A model generated the notes under the pieces. The model was not told the DNA's origin, searched no databases, and saw only the letters and a program-made list of their open reading frames with translations. A program made the translations under genes and the position numbers. DNA of 64,000 bases from NCBI RefSeq assembly GCF_000613865.1, contig NZ_BAJU01000001.1, forward strand, positions 186,001 through 250,000, in the 5' to 3' direction. Origin of the DNA: Acetobacter okinawensis JCM 25146 (GTDB lineage: Bacteria > Pseudomonadota > Alphaproteobacteria > Acetobacterales > Acetobacteraceae). Within the stretch, counting starts at the first letter, position 1. Each line of letters starts with the position of its first letter. This document shows, piece after piece, positions 19,919 to 31,225 of this stretch.

Positions 19919-20400
19919 TGACCCTTGCCCGTCTGATAGCAACATTTGGTGGCTGCGGCCTTGCCCCCCGTGCTCCGGGCACGGTTGGTTCTTTTGCTGC
20001 TCTGTTGGTGGGCTTGCCCCTGCTGCGGCGCCCCCGTGCGCTGCTATGTGCAGGAGTTACAGCAACACTGGTGGGCTGGTGGGCGACCAGCCGGGCCGGA
20101 GAAGGCGAAGACCACAGCTGGATCGTGATTGATGAAGTGGCCGGAATGTGGATTGCCCTTCTGGCATGTCTGCCAGATAGCCAGCATGATGGAGCCTGCC
20201 CAAAGGCCGCGCAGCGTCTGTTGTGGCCTATTGTGGCGTTTGGGCTGTTCCGTCTGTTTGATATTACCAAGCCTGGCCCCATTGGTACGCTGGATAAGCG
20301 CCACGATGCTCTGGGGGTGATGGGGGATGACGTGCTGGCGGGTTTTGCCAGTGCGGGTTGTGTTTTGGCCTTACGCAGGGTGCTGGCACGTAGGGCATGA
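19918..20400 (+). CDS. pgpA: Phosphatidylglycerophosphatase A
   Basis: A 160-residue membrane phosphatase that converts phosphatidylglycerol phosphate to phosphatidylglycerol. Typical PgpA features are GLAPRAPGTVGSFAAL at the N-terminus, IVIDEVAGMWIAL in the middle, and DITKPGPIGTLDKRHDALGVM followed by DDVLAG. It overlaps slt by one base and is followed 15 bases later by the CinA-type gene, forming a three-gene run. Confidence 0.93.
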   Translation: MTLARLIATFGGCGLAPRAPGTVGSFAALLVGLPLLRRPRALLCAGVTATLVGWWATSRAGEGEDHSWIVIDEVAGMWIALLACLPDSQHDGACPKAAQRLLWPIVAFGLFRLFDITKPGPIGTLDKRHDALGVMGDDVLAGFASAGCVLALRRVLARRA

Positions 20401-20415
20401 GCCGAGGAGCTGGAT

Positions 20416-20931
20416 ATGACGGATAAACCTGTGGTTTTCAGTCATGCGCTTTTAGCCCGAACCACAGATGTTGTGGACGCGTTGCGCCACGCTGGTTTGC
20501 GGGTTGTCACGGCAGAAAGCTGCACGGGCGGGCTTTTGGCCGGTGCCCTGACGCATTTTTCGGGCTCATCCGATGTGACTGAAGGCGGCTTTGTAACCTA
20601 TTCCAACGCCATGAAGCAGGCAGTGCTGGGTGTGCAGGCAGACACACTGGCAACCCATGGTGCTGTGAGTGCCCGCACTGTGGAGCAAATGGCTGAAGGC
20701 GCACTGCATGCCTGTGCCACAGCGGACATCGCCGTTTCCATTTCCGGCATTGCTGGTCCCGGTGGCGGCAGTGCAGACAAGCCCGTTGGGCTGGTCTGGT
20801 TTGCAACAGCCCTGCGTGGTGCGGCCACGCGTACAAACCAGCAGATATTCGCAGGTGAGCGCGCAGATGTGCGTGAGCAGGCCGTATTCCATGCTCTTGA
20901 ACTTGTGGCAGAGCGGCTGAATTCTTTGTAG
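20416..20931 (+). CDS. pncC: CinA C-terminal-domain nicotinamide-nucleotide amidohydrolase
   Basis: A 171-residue stand-alone CinA C-terminal domain. The signature motifs AESCTGGLLAG and SGIAGPGGGSADKPVGLVW are both complete. Such proteins deamidate nicotinamide mononucleotide to nicotinate mononucleotide in pyridine nucleotide salvage. It is the last gene of the slt-pgpA run and converges with the next gene with only eight bases between stops. Confidence 0.87.
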   Translation: MTDKPVVFSHALLARTTDVVDALRHAGLRVVTAESCTGGLLAGALTHFSGSSDVTEGGFVTYSNAMKQAVLGVQADTLATHGAVSARTVEQMAEGALHACATADIAVSISGIAGPGGGSADKPVGLVWFATALRGAATRTNQQIFAGERADVREQAVFHALELVAERLNSL

Positions 20932-20939
20932 GGCGGCTC

Positions 20940-21242
20940 TCAGCGCCTGTCGGCTGGGTTGTAAACTGGCGCTTCCAGAAGCTCGGGGGCCAGAACGCCG
21001 GTTCCTCTGGCTATTGTTCCATCCGGTAGTGCTGCTGGGGGTACTGGCGGTGCGACCGGTATACGCCGTTGTGCATCGGCCAGACTTTGAGTGTTCAGCG
21101 CCTCTGTTGTCGGGTCATTGTGCACTACGGCTGGTGCTGTAGGTGTATATGCTTTTGGTCCGTGCTGCGGGTTGTGTTCTGCCGCATGAGCAGCATTCCC
21201 CACAAGACTTCCCAGTAGAAGCAGGCAAAACAGTCTGGGCAT
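20940..21242 (-). CDS. Small secreted proline-rich protein, function unknown
   Basis: A 100-residue protein with a signal peptide (MPRLFCLLLLGSLVGNAAHA) and a mature part rich in Pro and Ala (VAPPVPPAALPDG) and poor in predicted structure. I see no known domain. The frame has a convincing ATG at 21242. It sits between the convergent pncC and the RatA-like gene and may be transcribed with the latter. Confidence 0.55.
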   Translation of the reverse strand: MPRLFCLLLLGSLVGNAAHAAEHNPQHGPKAYTPTAPAVVHNDPTTEALNTQSLADAQRRIPVAPPVPPAALPDGTIARGTGVLAPELLEAPVYNPADRR

Positions 21243-21292
21243 TCTGGTCTCCCTTTTGTTCGTGGTCTGGCTGCTACTGGTGTTGCGTTGTC

Positions 21293-21778
21293 TCAGCCTG
21301 CGTGGTTCTGGCCGGACAGGGCAACCGTGGAACCCGCCAGAGGCACTGGTGGCCCATAAACCTCCTTGGCCCGCTTGATAAAGGCGGAGACCATCAGGCG
21401 TGTGGCCTCAGTAAACACCACCCCAATTGCCGCCTGAAGAATGCGGGAATTGAATTCGAAATCGACAAAAAAATCGACCTGACAGCCGCCCGCATGGGGC
21501 ATGAACTTCCACACATTGCGCAGGTAGCGGAAAGGGCCACGCTCATAGCGCACGGTAATGGTGGTCGGGCGCTCCAGTGTGACACGCGACGTAAAACTTT
21601 CCCGGAACGGGCCAAACCCAATGGTCAGGTCAGCTACCAGCTCGGTTTCGGTACGTGTGCGCAAGCGCGCGGCAACGCACCAGGGTAAAAAGGCCGGATA
21701 GTGTGCAACGTCTGCAACCAGATCAAAAATCTGGTCCGGACGATAGGGCAGAACACGCGTCTCTGCGTGTTTGGGCAT
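21293..21778 (-). CDS. RatA/COQ10-type START-domain protein
   Basis: A 161-residue single-domain protein of the polyketide cyclase/START superfamily, with the family motif DQIFDLVADVAHYPAFLPWC and the closing FIKRAKEVYG. Alphaproteobacterial members bind ubiquinone and help respiratory chain function like mitochondrial Coq10; the RatA toxin label in E. coli belongs to the same family. Its start overlaps the lipA stop (TAATG), so it is likely co-translated with lipoate synthase. Confidence 0.87.
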   Translation of the reverse strand: MPKHAETRVLPYRPDQIFDLVADVAHYPAFLPWCVAARLRTRTETELVADLTIGFGPFRESFTSRVTLERPTTITVRYERGPFRYLRNVWKFMPHAGGCQVDFFVDFEFNSRILQAAIGVVFTEATRLMVSAFIKRAKEVYGPPVPLAGSTVALSGQNHAG

Positions 21779-22764
21779 TACTGAGCCTCCTTCAGGCGTT
21801 TGTTACGTGCTTCGCGGAGTTGGGCAAAGTCTGTATCAGCATGGTAGGAAGAACGGGTAAGAGGGCTGGCACTGACCTGTAGAAAGCCTTTTACGCGTGC
21901 CATGGTGCCGTAGTCCTCAAACTCTTCGGGTGTGACAAAGCGCGCAACGGCGGCGTGCTTGACCGTGGGCTGCAGATACTGCCCCATCGTAATAAAATCC
22001 ACATCTGCAATGCGCAGATCATCCATGACCTGAGCGAGTTCCATTTTTTCTTCCCCCAAGCCCAGCATCACACCAGATTTGGTAAAAATGGAAGGATCAA
22101 GCTGTTTTACGCGGTCCAGCAGACGCATAGACTGGTAATAGCGTGCACCCGGACGAATGGTGGGGTACAGGCGGGGCACGGTTTCCAGATTATGGTTGAA
22201 TACGTCCGGCCGGGCCTTAACCACGACCTCCAGTGCTCTGTCCTTGCGCAGGAAATCCGGTGTCAGGATTTCAATGGTTGTGGTGGGGGATGTGGCCCGT
22301 ATGGCCTGAATGACATGGGCAAAGTGTAAAGCCCCACCATCGCTAAGGTCGTCGCGGTCAACAGAGGTAATGACCACATGACGTAGGCCCAGCTTGGCCA
22401 CGGCCTCGGCCACACGTGCGGGTTCCCCCTCGTCCAGCGGTTTGGGCAGGCCCGTGCTGACATTGCAGAACGCACAGGCACGGGTGCAGACCTCCCCCAT
22501 AATCATCATGGTAGCGTGGCGCTGTGACCAGCATTCCCCAATGTTCGGGCAGGCGGCTTCCTCACACACTGTGACAAGTTTGTTGTCACGCATGAGTGCG
22601 CGTGTTTCGTGGTATGTTGGGTGGTTGGGCGCTTTAACGCGGATCCATTCCGGCTTGCGGGCAATGGGGTTGTCCTGCCGATGAACTTTCTCCGGATGCC
22701 TTATCCGGCTTGTGCCACCTTTGCGATGATCGATCTCGACACGAGTAGACATGACTTCGCCCAT
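21778..22764 (-). CDS. lipA: Lipoyl synthase
   Basis: A 328-residue radical SAM enzyme that inserts two sulfurs into octanoyl-lipoyl domains. The auxiliary cluster motif C-x4-C-x5-C is seen in [12 protein letters not shown], and the radical SAM motif C-x3-C-x2-C in [10 protein letters not shown]. It is placed directly after the pyruvate dehydrogenase genes whose E1-beta and E2 carry the lipoyl domains it modifies. Alternative starts are ATG 22764 and ATG 22752. Confidence 0.96.
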   Translation of the reverse strand: MGEVMSTRVEIDHRKGGTSRIRHPEKVHRQDNPIARKPEWIRVKAPNHPTYHETRALMRDNKLVTVCEEAACPNIGECWSQRHATMMIMGEVCTRACAFCNVSTGLPKPLDEGEPARVAEAVAKLGLRHVVITSVDRDDLSDGGALHFAHVIQAIRATSPTTTIEILTPDFLRKDRALEVVVKARPDVFNHNLETVPRLYPTIRPGARYYQSMRLLDRVKQLDPSIFTKSGVMLGLGEEKMELAQVMDDLRIADVDFITMGQYLQPTVKHAAVARFVTPEEFEDYGTMARVKGFLQVSASPLTRSSYHADTDFAQLREARNKRLKEAQ

Positions 22765-22890
22765 TTTTACCCCAAGAGTTCAGATAGAACTGGAATGTCC
22801 CTGCAGACACGTCAAGGCGTGAAGAGGCTCTGTAGGGGGAAGGTACATCACACCATGGAGATTGATGCCCTTCCCTACCCCCAAAAGGAA

Positions 22891-24332
<1,442 letters not shown>

Positions 24333-25587
24333 TTACAGAACAAGAGCCAGAGGCGACTGCACGATGGAACGGAACGCCGAGAGCCATTTGGCCGCCGTAG
24401 CGCCATCCACCGCGCGGTGATCGACCGAGAGCGTAACAGTCATGACTGTTGCTATCCTGATCTCATCCCCACTCACAACAGGCTGGCGTTTGCCTGCGGC
24501 AATGGCCAGAATGGCGGCCTGAGGCGGGTTTACAATGGCGGCAAATTCCTTGACGCCAAACATACCCATGTTGGAAATGGAGAATGTTCCGCCCTGGAAC
24601 TCTTCTGGCTTGAGCTTACCAGCCCTTGCGCGCGAGACGAGGGATTTGGCTTCCTGGCTGATCTGCTTCAGGCTTTTGCGCTCGGCAGCCCGGACGATGG
24701 GGGTTATCAACCCGTCATCGAGAGAGACTGCGACCGAAATATCCGCATCGTCGTGCAAGATCATGGCGTCTTCTGTGAACGAGGCGTTCACTTCTGGTAC
24801 CTGTTTGAGTGCCAGAGCCGCAGCCTTGATCAGCATATCATTGACTGACAGCTTGAAGGAATCCTGGCCTTCATCACTGGAGAGAGCGTTCAGTTGCGCG
24901 CGCAGCGCGATCAGAGCATCCAGCTCCACATCCATGGAAACATAGAAGTGGGGAATGGTTGCCTTGGATTCACTCAGGCGGCGGGCAATGACCTTGCGCA
25001 TGGTGGTGTGCGGCACCGAGCGGCTGCCACCACCAGATACGGGGGCAGCAGCTTGCGCGTGGGAAGGAAGAGAGGCACTGGCTTTGCTCTCTGCCGCTTC
25101 CACGTCCCGCTTGACAATACGACCATGCGGGCCAGTCCCCTTGATGGAGGCAAGGTCCACGCCTTTTGATGCGGCAATCCGGCGAGCCAGAGGGGACGCA
25201 ACAATACGGTTGGTCGGACGTGCCACCTGTGGGGTCGTAGCCGGTGCAGAGGCCGGTACGCTAGCAGTCACCGCGGCGTTAGCTACTGCAGCAGGTGCTA
25301 CAGCCGTAGCGGGTGTAGCGGGCGTGGGAGCGGCTGGTACAGCCTCCCCTTCCTCTACGACAATGGCGATGGGGGTGTTGACTGCAACGCCCTCGGTCTT
25401 CGGGGATGAGGATGCGGCCAAAAATGCCCTCTTCAATGGCTTCTACTTCCATTGTGGCCTTATCGGTTTCGATCTCGGCCAGAACATCACCACTATTGAC
25501 CGTATCTCCCTCCTTTTTCAGCCAGCGGGCAATTTTACCCTCTATCATGGTGGGAGAGAGGGCGGGCATCAGAATTTCAATTGCCAT
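24333..25587 (-). CDS. pdhC: Dihydrolipoamide acetyltransferase (E2), frame interrupted near 25398
   Basis: The core of the pyruvate dehydrogenase complex. An N-terminal lipoyl domain ([11 protein letters not shown] around the lipoylated Lys) is followed by an Ala/Pro-rich linker, a peripheral-subunit-binding domain ([16 protein letters not shown]) and a catalytic domain with the active-site His in [10 protein letters not shown]. The frame shifts near 25398. Restoring two bases (GAAGACC to GAAGGAACC, two adjacent undercalled runs) gives [13 protein letters not shown], matching the sister domain in PdhB, and about 418 residues. Confidence 0.92.
25370..25587. repeat. Lipoyl-domain repeat, copy 1 (in pdhC)
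   Basis: This segment encodes the first roughly 72 codons of pdhC and is closely similar in DNA to 26729-26955 in pdhB. One shared tract of about 38 bases (near 25452-25489 and 26821-26858) is identical. The two copies are in direct orientation about 1.37 kb apart. This looks like an internal duplication kept similar by selection or gene conversion. Confidence 0.75.
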
Positions 25588-25599
25588 CTTTACAGCACC

Positions 25600-26955
25600 T
25601 CAGATCAGGCTGCGCACGGCTTTGACCACGTGCTCAGGCTGCGGCAGAGCCAGTTTTTCCAGATTGGCGGCAAACGGCATGGGCACATCTTCACCGGCTA
25701 CGCGCACTGGGGGCGCATCCAGCCAGTCAAAAGCGTGTTCGATAACCTGCATGGCCACTTCCGCGCCAATGCCAGCAAAGGGCCAGCCTTCTTCCACTGT
25801 AACAAGGCGGCTGGTTTTTTTAACACTGTTGATAATCGTTGCCGTATCCAGTGGACGAATGCTGCGCAGGTTGATCACTTCGGCTTCAATGCCCTGCTTG
25901 GCAAGCTCTGCGGCTGCATCCAGAGCGGTCCCGACAGCAATGGAAAACGCAACAATGGTCACATCTGTGCCTGCGCGTTCGATTTTGGCCTTACCAATAG
26001 GCAGGATGAAATCCTCATCAACCGGGCAAGGGAATTTCTGCCCGTAAAGAATTTCATTTTCCAGCACGATAACCGGGTTAGGATCACGGATTGCCGCGCG
26101 CAGCAGGCCCTTGGCATCTGCCGCAGACCAGGGTGCGACCACCTTAAGCCCCGGTACATGCCCATACCAGCTTGCATAACACTGCGAATGTTGTGCCCCA
26201 ACGCGCGCAGCAGCCCCGTTGGGGCCACGGAAGACAATGGGGCAACCCATCTGTCCGCCAGACATATAAAGCGTTTTGGCGGCGGAGTTGATGATGTGGT
26301 CAATGGCCTGCATGGCAAAGTTCATGGTCATGAACTCGACAATCGGCTTGAGCCCGGTCAGTGCCGCCCCAACGGCCATCCCTGTAAAACCATGCTCGGT
26401 AATGGGCATGTCCAGAACACGCTTGGGACCAAACTCCTGCAACAACCCCTGCGAGATCTTATAGGCACCCTGATAGTCTGCAACTTCTTCCCCGAGCAGA
26501 AAAACATCTTCGTCTCGGCGCAGTTCGGCTGCCATGGCGTCGCGCAGGGCTTCACGCACCGTGATCTCGCGCGTTTCGCCCCATTCACGTTCGGGTTCAG
26601 GGGCTGCGTCCAGCACAGGCGAGGCAGGTGTGCTGGCGGGGGTCTGAGGTGCCGTTGCGGTTTGTGGCGCAGGTGCTGCGGGCTGGCTGGCTACGCTGTC
26701 CGGCACGGCCTCACCATCTTCCACCACAATGGCGATGGGGGTGTTAACGGCAACGCCCTCAACCCCTTCTCCAATCAGAACGCGGCCCAGAATACCCTCT
26801 TCAATGGCTTCAATTTCCATTGTGGCCTTATCGGTTTCGATCTCGGCCAGAACATCGCCAGCCGCAATCATGTCCCCTTCCTTTTTCAACCAGCGGGCAA
26901 TTTTGCCTTCGGTCATGGTGGGGGAAAGGGCGGGCATTAAAATTTCAGTTGCCAT
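25600..26955 (-). CDS. pdhB: Pyruvate dehydrogenase E1 beta subunit with N-terminal lipoyl domain
   Basis: A 451-residue protein. Residues 1-80 or so are a lipoyl domain ([11 protein letters not shown]), followed by an Ala/Pro/Gln-rich linker (about 85-125) and the E1-beta transketolase-like domain with the segment [16 protein letters not shown]. With PdhA it decarboxylates pyruvate and transfers acetyl groups to lipoate. The extra lipoyl domain on E1-beta is known in alphaproteobacteria. It lies six bases after pdhA and 12 bases before pdhC. Confidence 0.95.
   Translation of the reverse strand: MATEILMPALSPTMTEGKIARWLKKEGDMIAAGDVLAEIETDKATMEIEAIEEGILGRVLIGEGVEGVAVNTPIAIVVEDGEAVPDSVASQPAAPAPQTATAPQTPASTPASPVLDAAPEPEREWGETREITVREALRDAMAAELRRDEDVFLLGEEVADYQGAYKISQGLLQEFGPKRVLDMPITEHGFTGMAVGAALTGLKPIVEFMTMNFAMQAIDHIINSAAKTLYMSGGQMGCPIVFRGPNGAAARVGAQHSQCYASWYGHVPGLKVVAPWSAADAKGLLRAAIRDPNPVIVLENEILYGQKFPCPVDEDFILPIGKAKIERAGTDVTIVAFSIAVGTALDAAAELAKQGIEAEVINLRSIRPLDTATIINSVKKTSRLVTVEEGWPFAGIGAEVAMQVIEHAFDWLDAPPVRVAGEDVPMPFAANLEKLALPQPEHVVKAVRSLI
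26729..26955. repeat. Lipoyl-domain repeat, copy 2 (in pdhB)
   Basis: Direct repeat partner of 25370-25587, encoding the PdhB lipoyl domain. Unlike copy 1 it has no frame disruption, and its [12 protein letters not shown] reading helps decide how copy 1 should be repaired. Confidence 0.75.
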
Positions 26956-26961
26956 AATTAC

Positions 26962-27972
26962 TCAGGCCTCCAGCACAACGTCCGTATAGAGTTCAGAAGG
27001 ATCAGGTTCCGGGCTCGTCTGTGCGAATTCGGCTGAGTCGTTCACGACGGCTTTGATTTCGGTTTCCATGGCTTTGAGCGTGGCTTCTTCCACGCCTGCG
27101 TCAAGGAGGATATGCTTGACATGCTCAATTGGGTCGCGGGTCTTGCGCACCTGATCGACCTCTTCACGCGTACGGTATTTTGCCGGGTCGGACATGGAGT
27201 GACCACGGTAACGGTAGGTCATCATTTCCAGAATGTAGGGGCCTTTGCCAGCCCGGCAGTGCGCTACGGCTTCAGCCGCGGCAGCATGCACGGCTGCAAC
27301 ATCCATGCCGTCAACCTGCTGGCCGGGAATACCCCAGGGCTCGCCATTCTTGTACAGATCATGCGAGGCGGAGGCGCGCTCGATTGCTGTGCCCATGCCG
27401 TATTTGTTGTTTTCGATGACAAAAATACAAGGCAGCTTATGCAATGCAGCCAGATTGAAGCTTTCGTAAACCTGCCCCTGCCCTGCGGCACCATCCCCAA
27501 AGTATGCAACGGCCACTTCGTCTGTGCCGCGATATTTGTTGGCAAAGGCCAGTCCTATGCCAAGGGCAACCTGAGCGCCGACAATGCCATGCCCACCATA
27601 GAAGTTCTTCTCGCGCGAGAACATGTGCATGGAACCGCCCTTGCCATGCGAGTAGCCTGTGGCACGGCCCGTTAGTTCTGCCATAACGCCACGCGGGGTC
27701 ATGCCTGCAACCAGCATCTGCCCATGGTCGCGGTATGATGTGATGAGTTTGTCACCGTCCTTGAGGCACATCTGGAGGCCCACCACAACGGCTTCCTGAC
27801 CGATGTAAAGGTGGCAGAACCCGCCGATCAGACCCATGCCGTAAAGCTGACCGGCTTTTTCCTCAAATCGGCGGATCAGCAGCATATCGTGGTAAGCGCT
27901 CAGGAACTGCTCTCGGGTCAGGGATGGGCCGTTGCCACCCGCTGCGCCAACCTGCTCAGATGTTGTTTCCAT
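26962..27972 (-). CDS. pdhA: Pyruvate dehydrogenase E1 alpha subunit
   Basis: A 336-residue thiamine-diphosphate enzyme subunit. The ThDP/Mg motif GDGAAGQGQVYESFNLAALHK is complete, and the phosphorylation-loop region YRYRGHSMSDPAKYR is present. It is the first gene of the pdhA-pdhB-pdhC-lpd-lipA run on this strand. A 130-base gap to moaC upstream should hold the promoter; I see no decisive motif. Confidence 0.95.
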   Translation of the reverse strand: METTSEQVGAAGGNGPSLTREQFLSAYHDMLLIRRFEEKAGQLYGMGLIGGFCHLYIGQEAVVVGLQMCLKDGDKLITSYRDHGQMLVAGMTPRGVMAELTGRATGYSHGKGGSMHMFSREKNFYGGHGIVGAQVALGIGLAFANKYRGTDEVAVAYFGDGAAGQGQVYESFNLAALHKLPCIFVIENNKYGMGTAIERASASHDLYKNGEPWGIPGQQVDGMDVAAVHAAAAEAVAHCRAGKGPYILEMMTYRYRGHSMSDPAKYRTREEVDQVRKTRDPIEHVKHILLDAGVEEATLKAMETEIKAVVNDSAEFAQTSPEPDPSELYTDVVLEA

Positions 27973-28102
27973 GTATGGACCCTCTACGATACATAGGTAA
28001 ATGCGTCTTGACGTAATGTTTTGGCCGCCAGAGGACTGGCCGGTTCGAACATTTTATCCTGTTTTTGTATAAAAAAAATGCCGTTTGGTCAGGGTATCTT
28101 GG

Positions 28103-28579
28103 TTATGTGGCGTTATATTCTCCTGACCGGCCACCACTTTTGTGTCGGAGCCGGGTGTTGTCTATGCGCATGCCGCGATCAACGGCCTTGCACATGTCAT
28201 AGAGTGTGAGTGCCGCAGCAGACACCGCAGTCAACGCCTCCATTTCCACCCCGGTTGCGTCTTTTGTTGTAACAGTCGCAGTGATCTCGATTTTGTCATC
28301 GCTGGCGACCAGATCAACCGTGACAGATGTCAGGCGCAGCGGATGACACAGGGGGATAATGTCAGCCGTTTTTTTTGCAGCCATAATCCCGGCGATCCGC
28401 GCCGTTGCCAGCACGTCCCCCTTTGGCATGGAGCCAGAAACAATCAGTTCAAGCGTGCTCGGGTGCATATGCACGTCTGCTGCAGCTACGGCCTTGCGGA
28501 ATGTTTCGTCCTTGCCGGAGACATCGACCATCCGGGCGTGCCCGGATGAGTCCAGATGGGTCAGGGGCTGGTCGCTCAC
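28103..28579 (-). CDS. moaC: Cyclic pyranopterin monophosphate synthase
   Basis: A 158-residue molybdenum cofactor enzyme that turns the MoaA product into cyclic pyranopterin monophosphate. The signature [11 protein letters not shown] and the closing [12 protein letters not shown] are typical and complete. It lies four bases after trpC and appears to be the last gene of the tryptophan operon in this window. No other moa or moe gene is visible. Confidence 0.95.
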   Translation of the reverse strand: MSDQPLTHLDSSGHARMVDVSGKDETFRKAVAAADVHMHPSTLELIVSGSMPKGDVLATARIAGIMAAKKTADIIPLCHPLRLTSVTVDLVASDDKIEITATVTTKDATGVEMEALTAVSAAALTLYDMCKAVDRGMRIDNTRLRHKSGGRSGEYNAT

Positions 28580-28582
28580 GGC

Positions 28583-29449
28583 TTACTTCAGTCCCAGCAG
28601 CGTACGGGCAGCAACTCCGGGGTCTGGCTGGCGCAGCAGGGTCTCGCCGACCAGAAAGCCGGTTACGCCAATGGCGGCAAGCTGGTCGATTTCCGCGTGG
28701 GTTTTAATCCCGCTTTCGGAGATGATAATCCGGTCCGGCGGCACCAGCGGCGCAAGCTGGCTGGTGGTGTTGATGTCGGTGGTAAGTGTTTTGAGGTTGC
28801 GGTTGTTAATTCCGATCAAAAACGTGTCCAACGCCAGAGCGCGGTTCAGTTCGTCCTCATCATGCACTTCGACCAGCACATCCATGTCCAGCCCTTTGGC
28901 ATGGTCCACCAGTTCCAGCGCCATCTCATCAGTCAGGATGGACATGATGAGCAGGATGCAGTCAGCACCAATCATGCGGCTTTCATAGACCTGCCATGGG
29001 TCAAGAATAAAATCCTTGCGCAGGATAGGCAAAGAGCAGGCCGCCCGCGAGGTTGCCAGATCCTCGTTTGCGCCGTGGAAGCATGAGCTTTCGGTCAGCA
29101 CGGAAATGCATGCGGCTCCAGCCTGCTCATATGCAAGGGCGATCCGTGCGGGATTGTAGTCTTCTTGCAAAATACCGGCCGAAGGAGATGCCTTTTTAAT
29201 TTCGGCAATCAGGCCCACGGCGCGGTCGGCAGCCTTTTCCTTTAACGCGCGACCAAATCCGCGTGGAGCTTCCTTGGTTTCCTGCGCCTTTGCGACCACT
29301 TCTTTAAGGGGGTGCAGGGTGGAGCGATGTTCCACTTCCAGCCGTGTCCGAGCACAGATGCGGGAGAGAACATCTGGGAGTTCATCCGCCTTGCAATCGG
29401 GTATGGTGGCGGAGGCAGCTACAGTGGACGTGGAAGATGGATCGTTCAT
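28583..29449 (-). CDS. trpC: Indole-3-glycerol phosphate synthase
   Basis: A 288-residue TIM-barrel enzyme converting CdRP to indole-3-glycerol phosphate. Motifs seen are LIAEIKKASPSAG (catalytic Lys), LRKDFILDPWQVYE, GINNRNLKT and SESGIKTHAEI. It carries no fused PRAI domain. It follows trpD by 17 bases. Confidence 0.95.
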   Translation of the reverse strand: MNDPSSTSTVAASATIPDCKADELPDVLSRICARTRLEVEHRSTLHPLKEVVAKAQETKEAPRGFGRALKEKAADRAVGLIAEIKKASPSAGILQEDYNPARIALAYEQAGAACISVLTESSCFHGANEDLATSRAACSLPILRKDFILDPWQVYESRMIGADCILLIMSILTDEMALELVDHAKGLDMDVLVEVHDEDELNRALALDTFLIGINNRNLKTLTTDINTTSQLAPLVPPDRIIISESGIKTHAEIDQLAAIGVTGFLVGETLLRQPDPGVAARTLLGLK

Positions 29450-29466
29450 GATTGTCCTGTCATGTC

Positions 29467-30576
29467 TCAGGCGTGTGCATCGGAAGAAGATGCACGTAAA
29501 CCGTTGAGCACTGCAAAGGCAGTACCGTTGTCGAGTGAGCGTGCAGCGGTTGCCACACTGTCCCTAAGTGCGGCCGGGTCTATCCGGCCGTTGTGCAAAA
29601 CAGTCTGCCGACCGGCGACGTGCAGCGCAAAAGCCGCGTTCAGCAGAACAGTATCACGGTATGCACCGTGTGCGCCACGCAGGAGTGCTTCTAGTGCTTG
29701 CGCATTATGCCGGGCATCTCCCCCTTTAATGGCGGATACGGGGGCATAGGACAAACCCGCCATGTCGGGTTCGATCTGGTAAGACTGGATTTGCCCATTT
29801 TCAAGTGCAACGGCCTGTGTCGGGCCTGCCAGCGTAATTTCGTCTATGCCGCTCTTCCCGTCCTGCGGTAAGCCGCAAACCGTCCAGACGCATTCCGAAC
29901 CAAGGCGGGCCAGAACTTCTGTTACGGGCCGGAGCCATTGGGGCGCAAAAACTCCCATAAGCTGCCGTTTGACACCCGCAGGGTTCACCATTGGCCCGAC
30001 CAGATTGAACAATGTGGGCAGGGCCAGCACCTTACGCACTGCCGCAGCATGACGCATGGCCGGATGGTGGTGTGGTGCGGCCATAAACACCACATGGTGT
30101 TGCGTCAGTTGTCTGGCAAGGACCCCTGCGTCGGAAGAAAGAGGGACGCTCAGGGCCGCCAACACATCTGATGCGCCAGCGAGGGAGGAAACTGCCCGGT
30201 TGCCATGTTTTGCCACAGGCACCCCAAGAGCTGCCAGAACAAAGGCAACTGCTGTGGAAACATTGAGGGTACCATATTTATCCCCCCCGGTTCCACACAC
30301 ATCAATTGTGCCTGGTGGGGTATTGGGTACCGGGTACATACGCTGGCGCAGAGCCGTAACTGCGCCAAACAGTTCGTCCTGCGTCTCTCCACGCACACGC
30401 AAAGCCATCAGAAAGGCGGCAATACGCTCTGGGGGAACATTGCCGTCCATAATACTGCCAAAAGCGGCTTCGGCCTGTGCAGCGCTCAGTTGCTTGCGCT
30501 GGGCAAGATCGGCCAGAATGGCTGAAAAAAAATCTGTATCATGGGTGCTGACAGCCGTAATCGTGGGCTCAGGCAT
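29467..30576 (-). CDS. trpD: Anthranilate phosphoribosyltransferase
   Basis: A 369-residue enzyme transferring phosphoribose to anthranilate. The PRPP-binding signature [16 protein letters not shown] and the segment [17 protein letters not shown] are present. The ATG at 30576 overlaps the trpG stop by eight bases (ATGCCTGA) and is preferred to the open frame reaching 30606. Confidence 0.93.
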   Translation of the reverse strand: MPEPTITAVSTHDTDFFSAILADLAQRKQLSAAQAEAAFGSIMDGNVPPERIAAFLMALRVRGETQDELFGAVTALRQRMYPVPNTPPGTIDVCGTGGDKYGTLNVSTAVAFVLAALGVPVAKHGNRAVSSLAGASDVLAALSVPLSSDAGVLARQLTQHHVVFMAAPHHHPAMRHAAAVRKVLALPTLFNLVGPMVNPAGVKRQLMGVFAPQWLRPVTEVLARLGSECVWTVCGLPQDGKSGIDEITLAGPTQAVALENGQIQSYQIEPDMAGLSYAPVSAIKGGDARHNAQALEALLRGAHGAYRDTVLLNAAFALHVAGRQTVLHNGRIDPAALRDSVATAARSLDNGTAFAVLNGLRASSSDAHA

Positions 30577-31165
30577 GGACCAGACCCGCTTTCCATTCCC
30601 GGGCATGGGTTAGAAAATTGCGCAGCAGATCATGTCCGTGGTCCGAGGCAATGCTCTCGGGGTGGAACTGCACACCCGATATGGGGTGCACCTTATGCCG
30701 CACGCCCATAATCACGCCATCGGCTGTCCATGCCGTTACTTCCAGATCGTCTGGTATGCTGGCAGGCTCCAAAGTGAGGCTGTGGTAACGGGTTGCATTG
30801 AACGGGTTTGCAAGCCCGGCGAACACATCCGTTCCATTGTGGAAGACGGGGCTGATCTTGCCATGCATGGGGGTAGGTGCGCGCACAACCTGTGCGCCAA
30901 ATACCTGACCAATAGATTGGTGACCAAGGCAGACGCCAAACACCGGCACCTTGCCTGCTGCTGCGGCAATCAGGTCGCAGCAGATTCCCGCATCGTTGGG
31001 AGAGCGCGGACCGGGGGAGAGTACAATGGCATCGGGGGCCAAAGCCAAGGCCTCGTCCACGGTTAATGCGTCGTTACGCCGCACATCGCACACCTCTCCC
31101 AGTTCCCCCAGATAGTGAACAAGGTTGAAGGTGAAGCTATCATAATTGTCGATCAGTAGGATCAT
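30569..31165 (-). CDS. trpG: Anthranilate synthase component II (glutamine amidotransferase)
   Basis: A 198-residue class I amidotransferase with its nucleophile in [16 protein letters not shown] and the His/Glu pair in [11 protein letters not shown]. It supplies ammonia to TrpE and may also serve p-aminobenzoate synthesis. It sits 60 bases after trpE and overlaps trpD. Confidence 0.94.
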   Translation of the reverse strand: MILLIDNYDSFTFNLVHYLGELGEVCDVRRNDALTVDEALALAPDAIVLSPGPRSPNDAGICCDLIAAAAGKVPVFGVCLGHQSIGQVFGAQVVRAPTPMHGKISPVFHNGTDVFAGLANPFNATRYHSLTLEPASIPDDLEVTAWTADGVIMGVRHKVHPISGVQFHPESIASDHGHDLLRNFLTHAREWKAGLVHA

Positions 31166-31225
31166 GGCGGAATGATGACCTTTTCGCGCGCACGGGTCAA
31201 ATGACGTGAAGGAAAGGCGGGCTTA

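Noticed and set aside
22831-22873. Hairpin between lpd and lipA as a riboswitch or terminator
   Set aside because: The stem has bulges, there is no T-run, and no conserved ligand-binding core is recognisable.
24955-26940. 661-residue plus-strand open frame across pdhB and pdhC
   Set aside because: It lies antisense to strongly conserved lipoyl, E1-beta and E2 coding sequence and has no recognisable domain; it is a shadow frame of GC-rich coding DNA.
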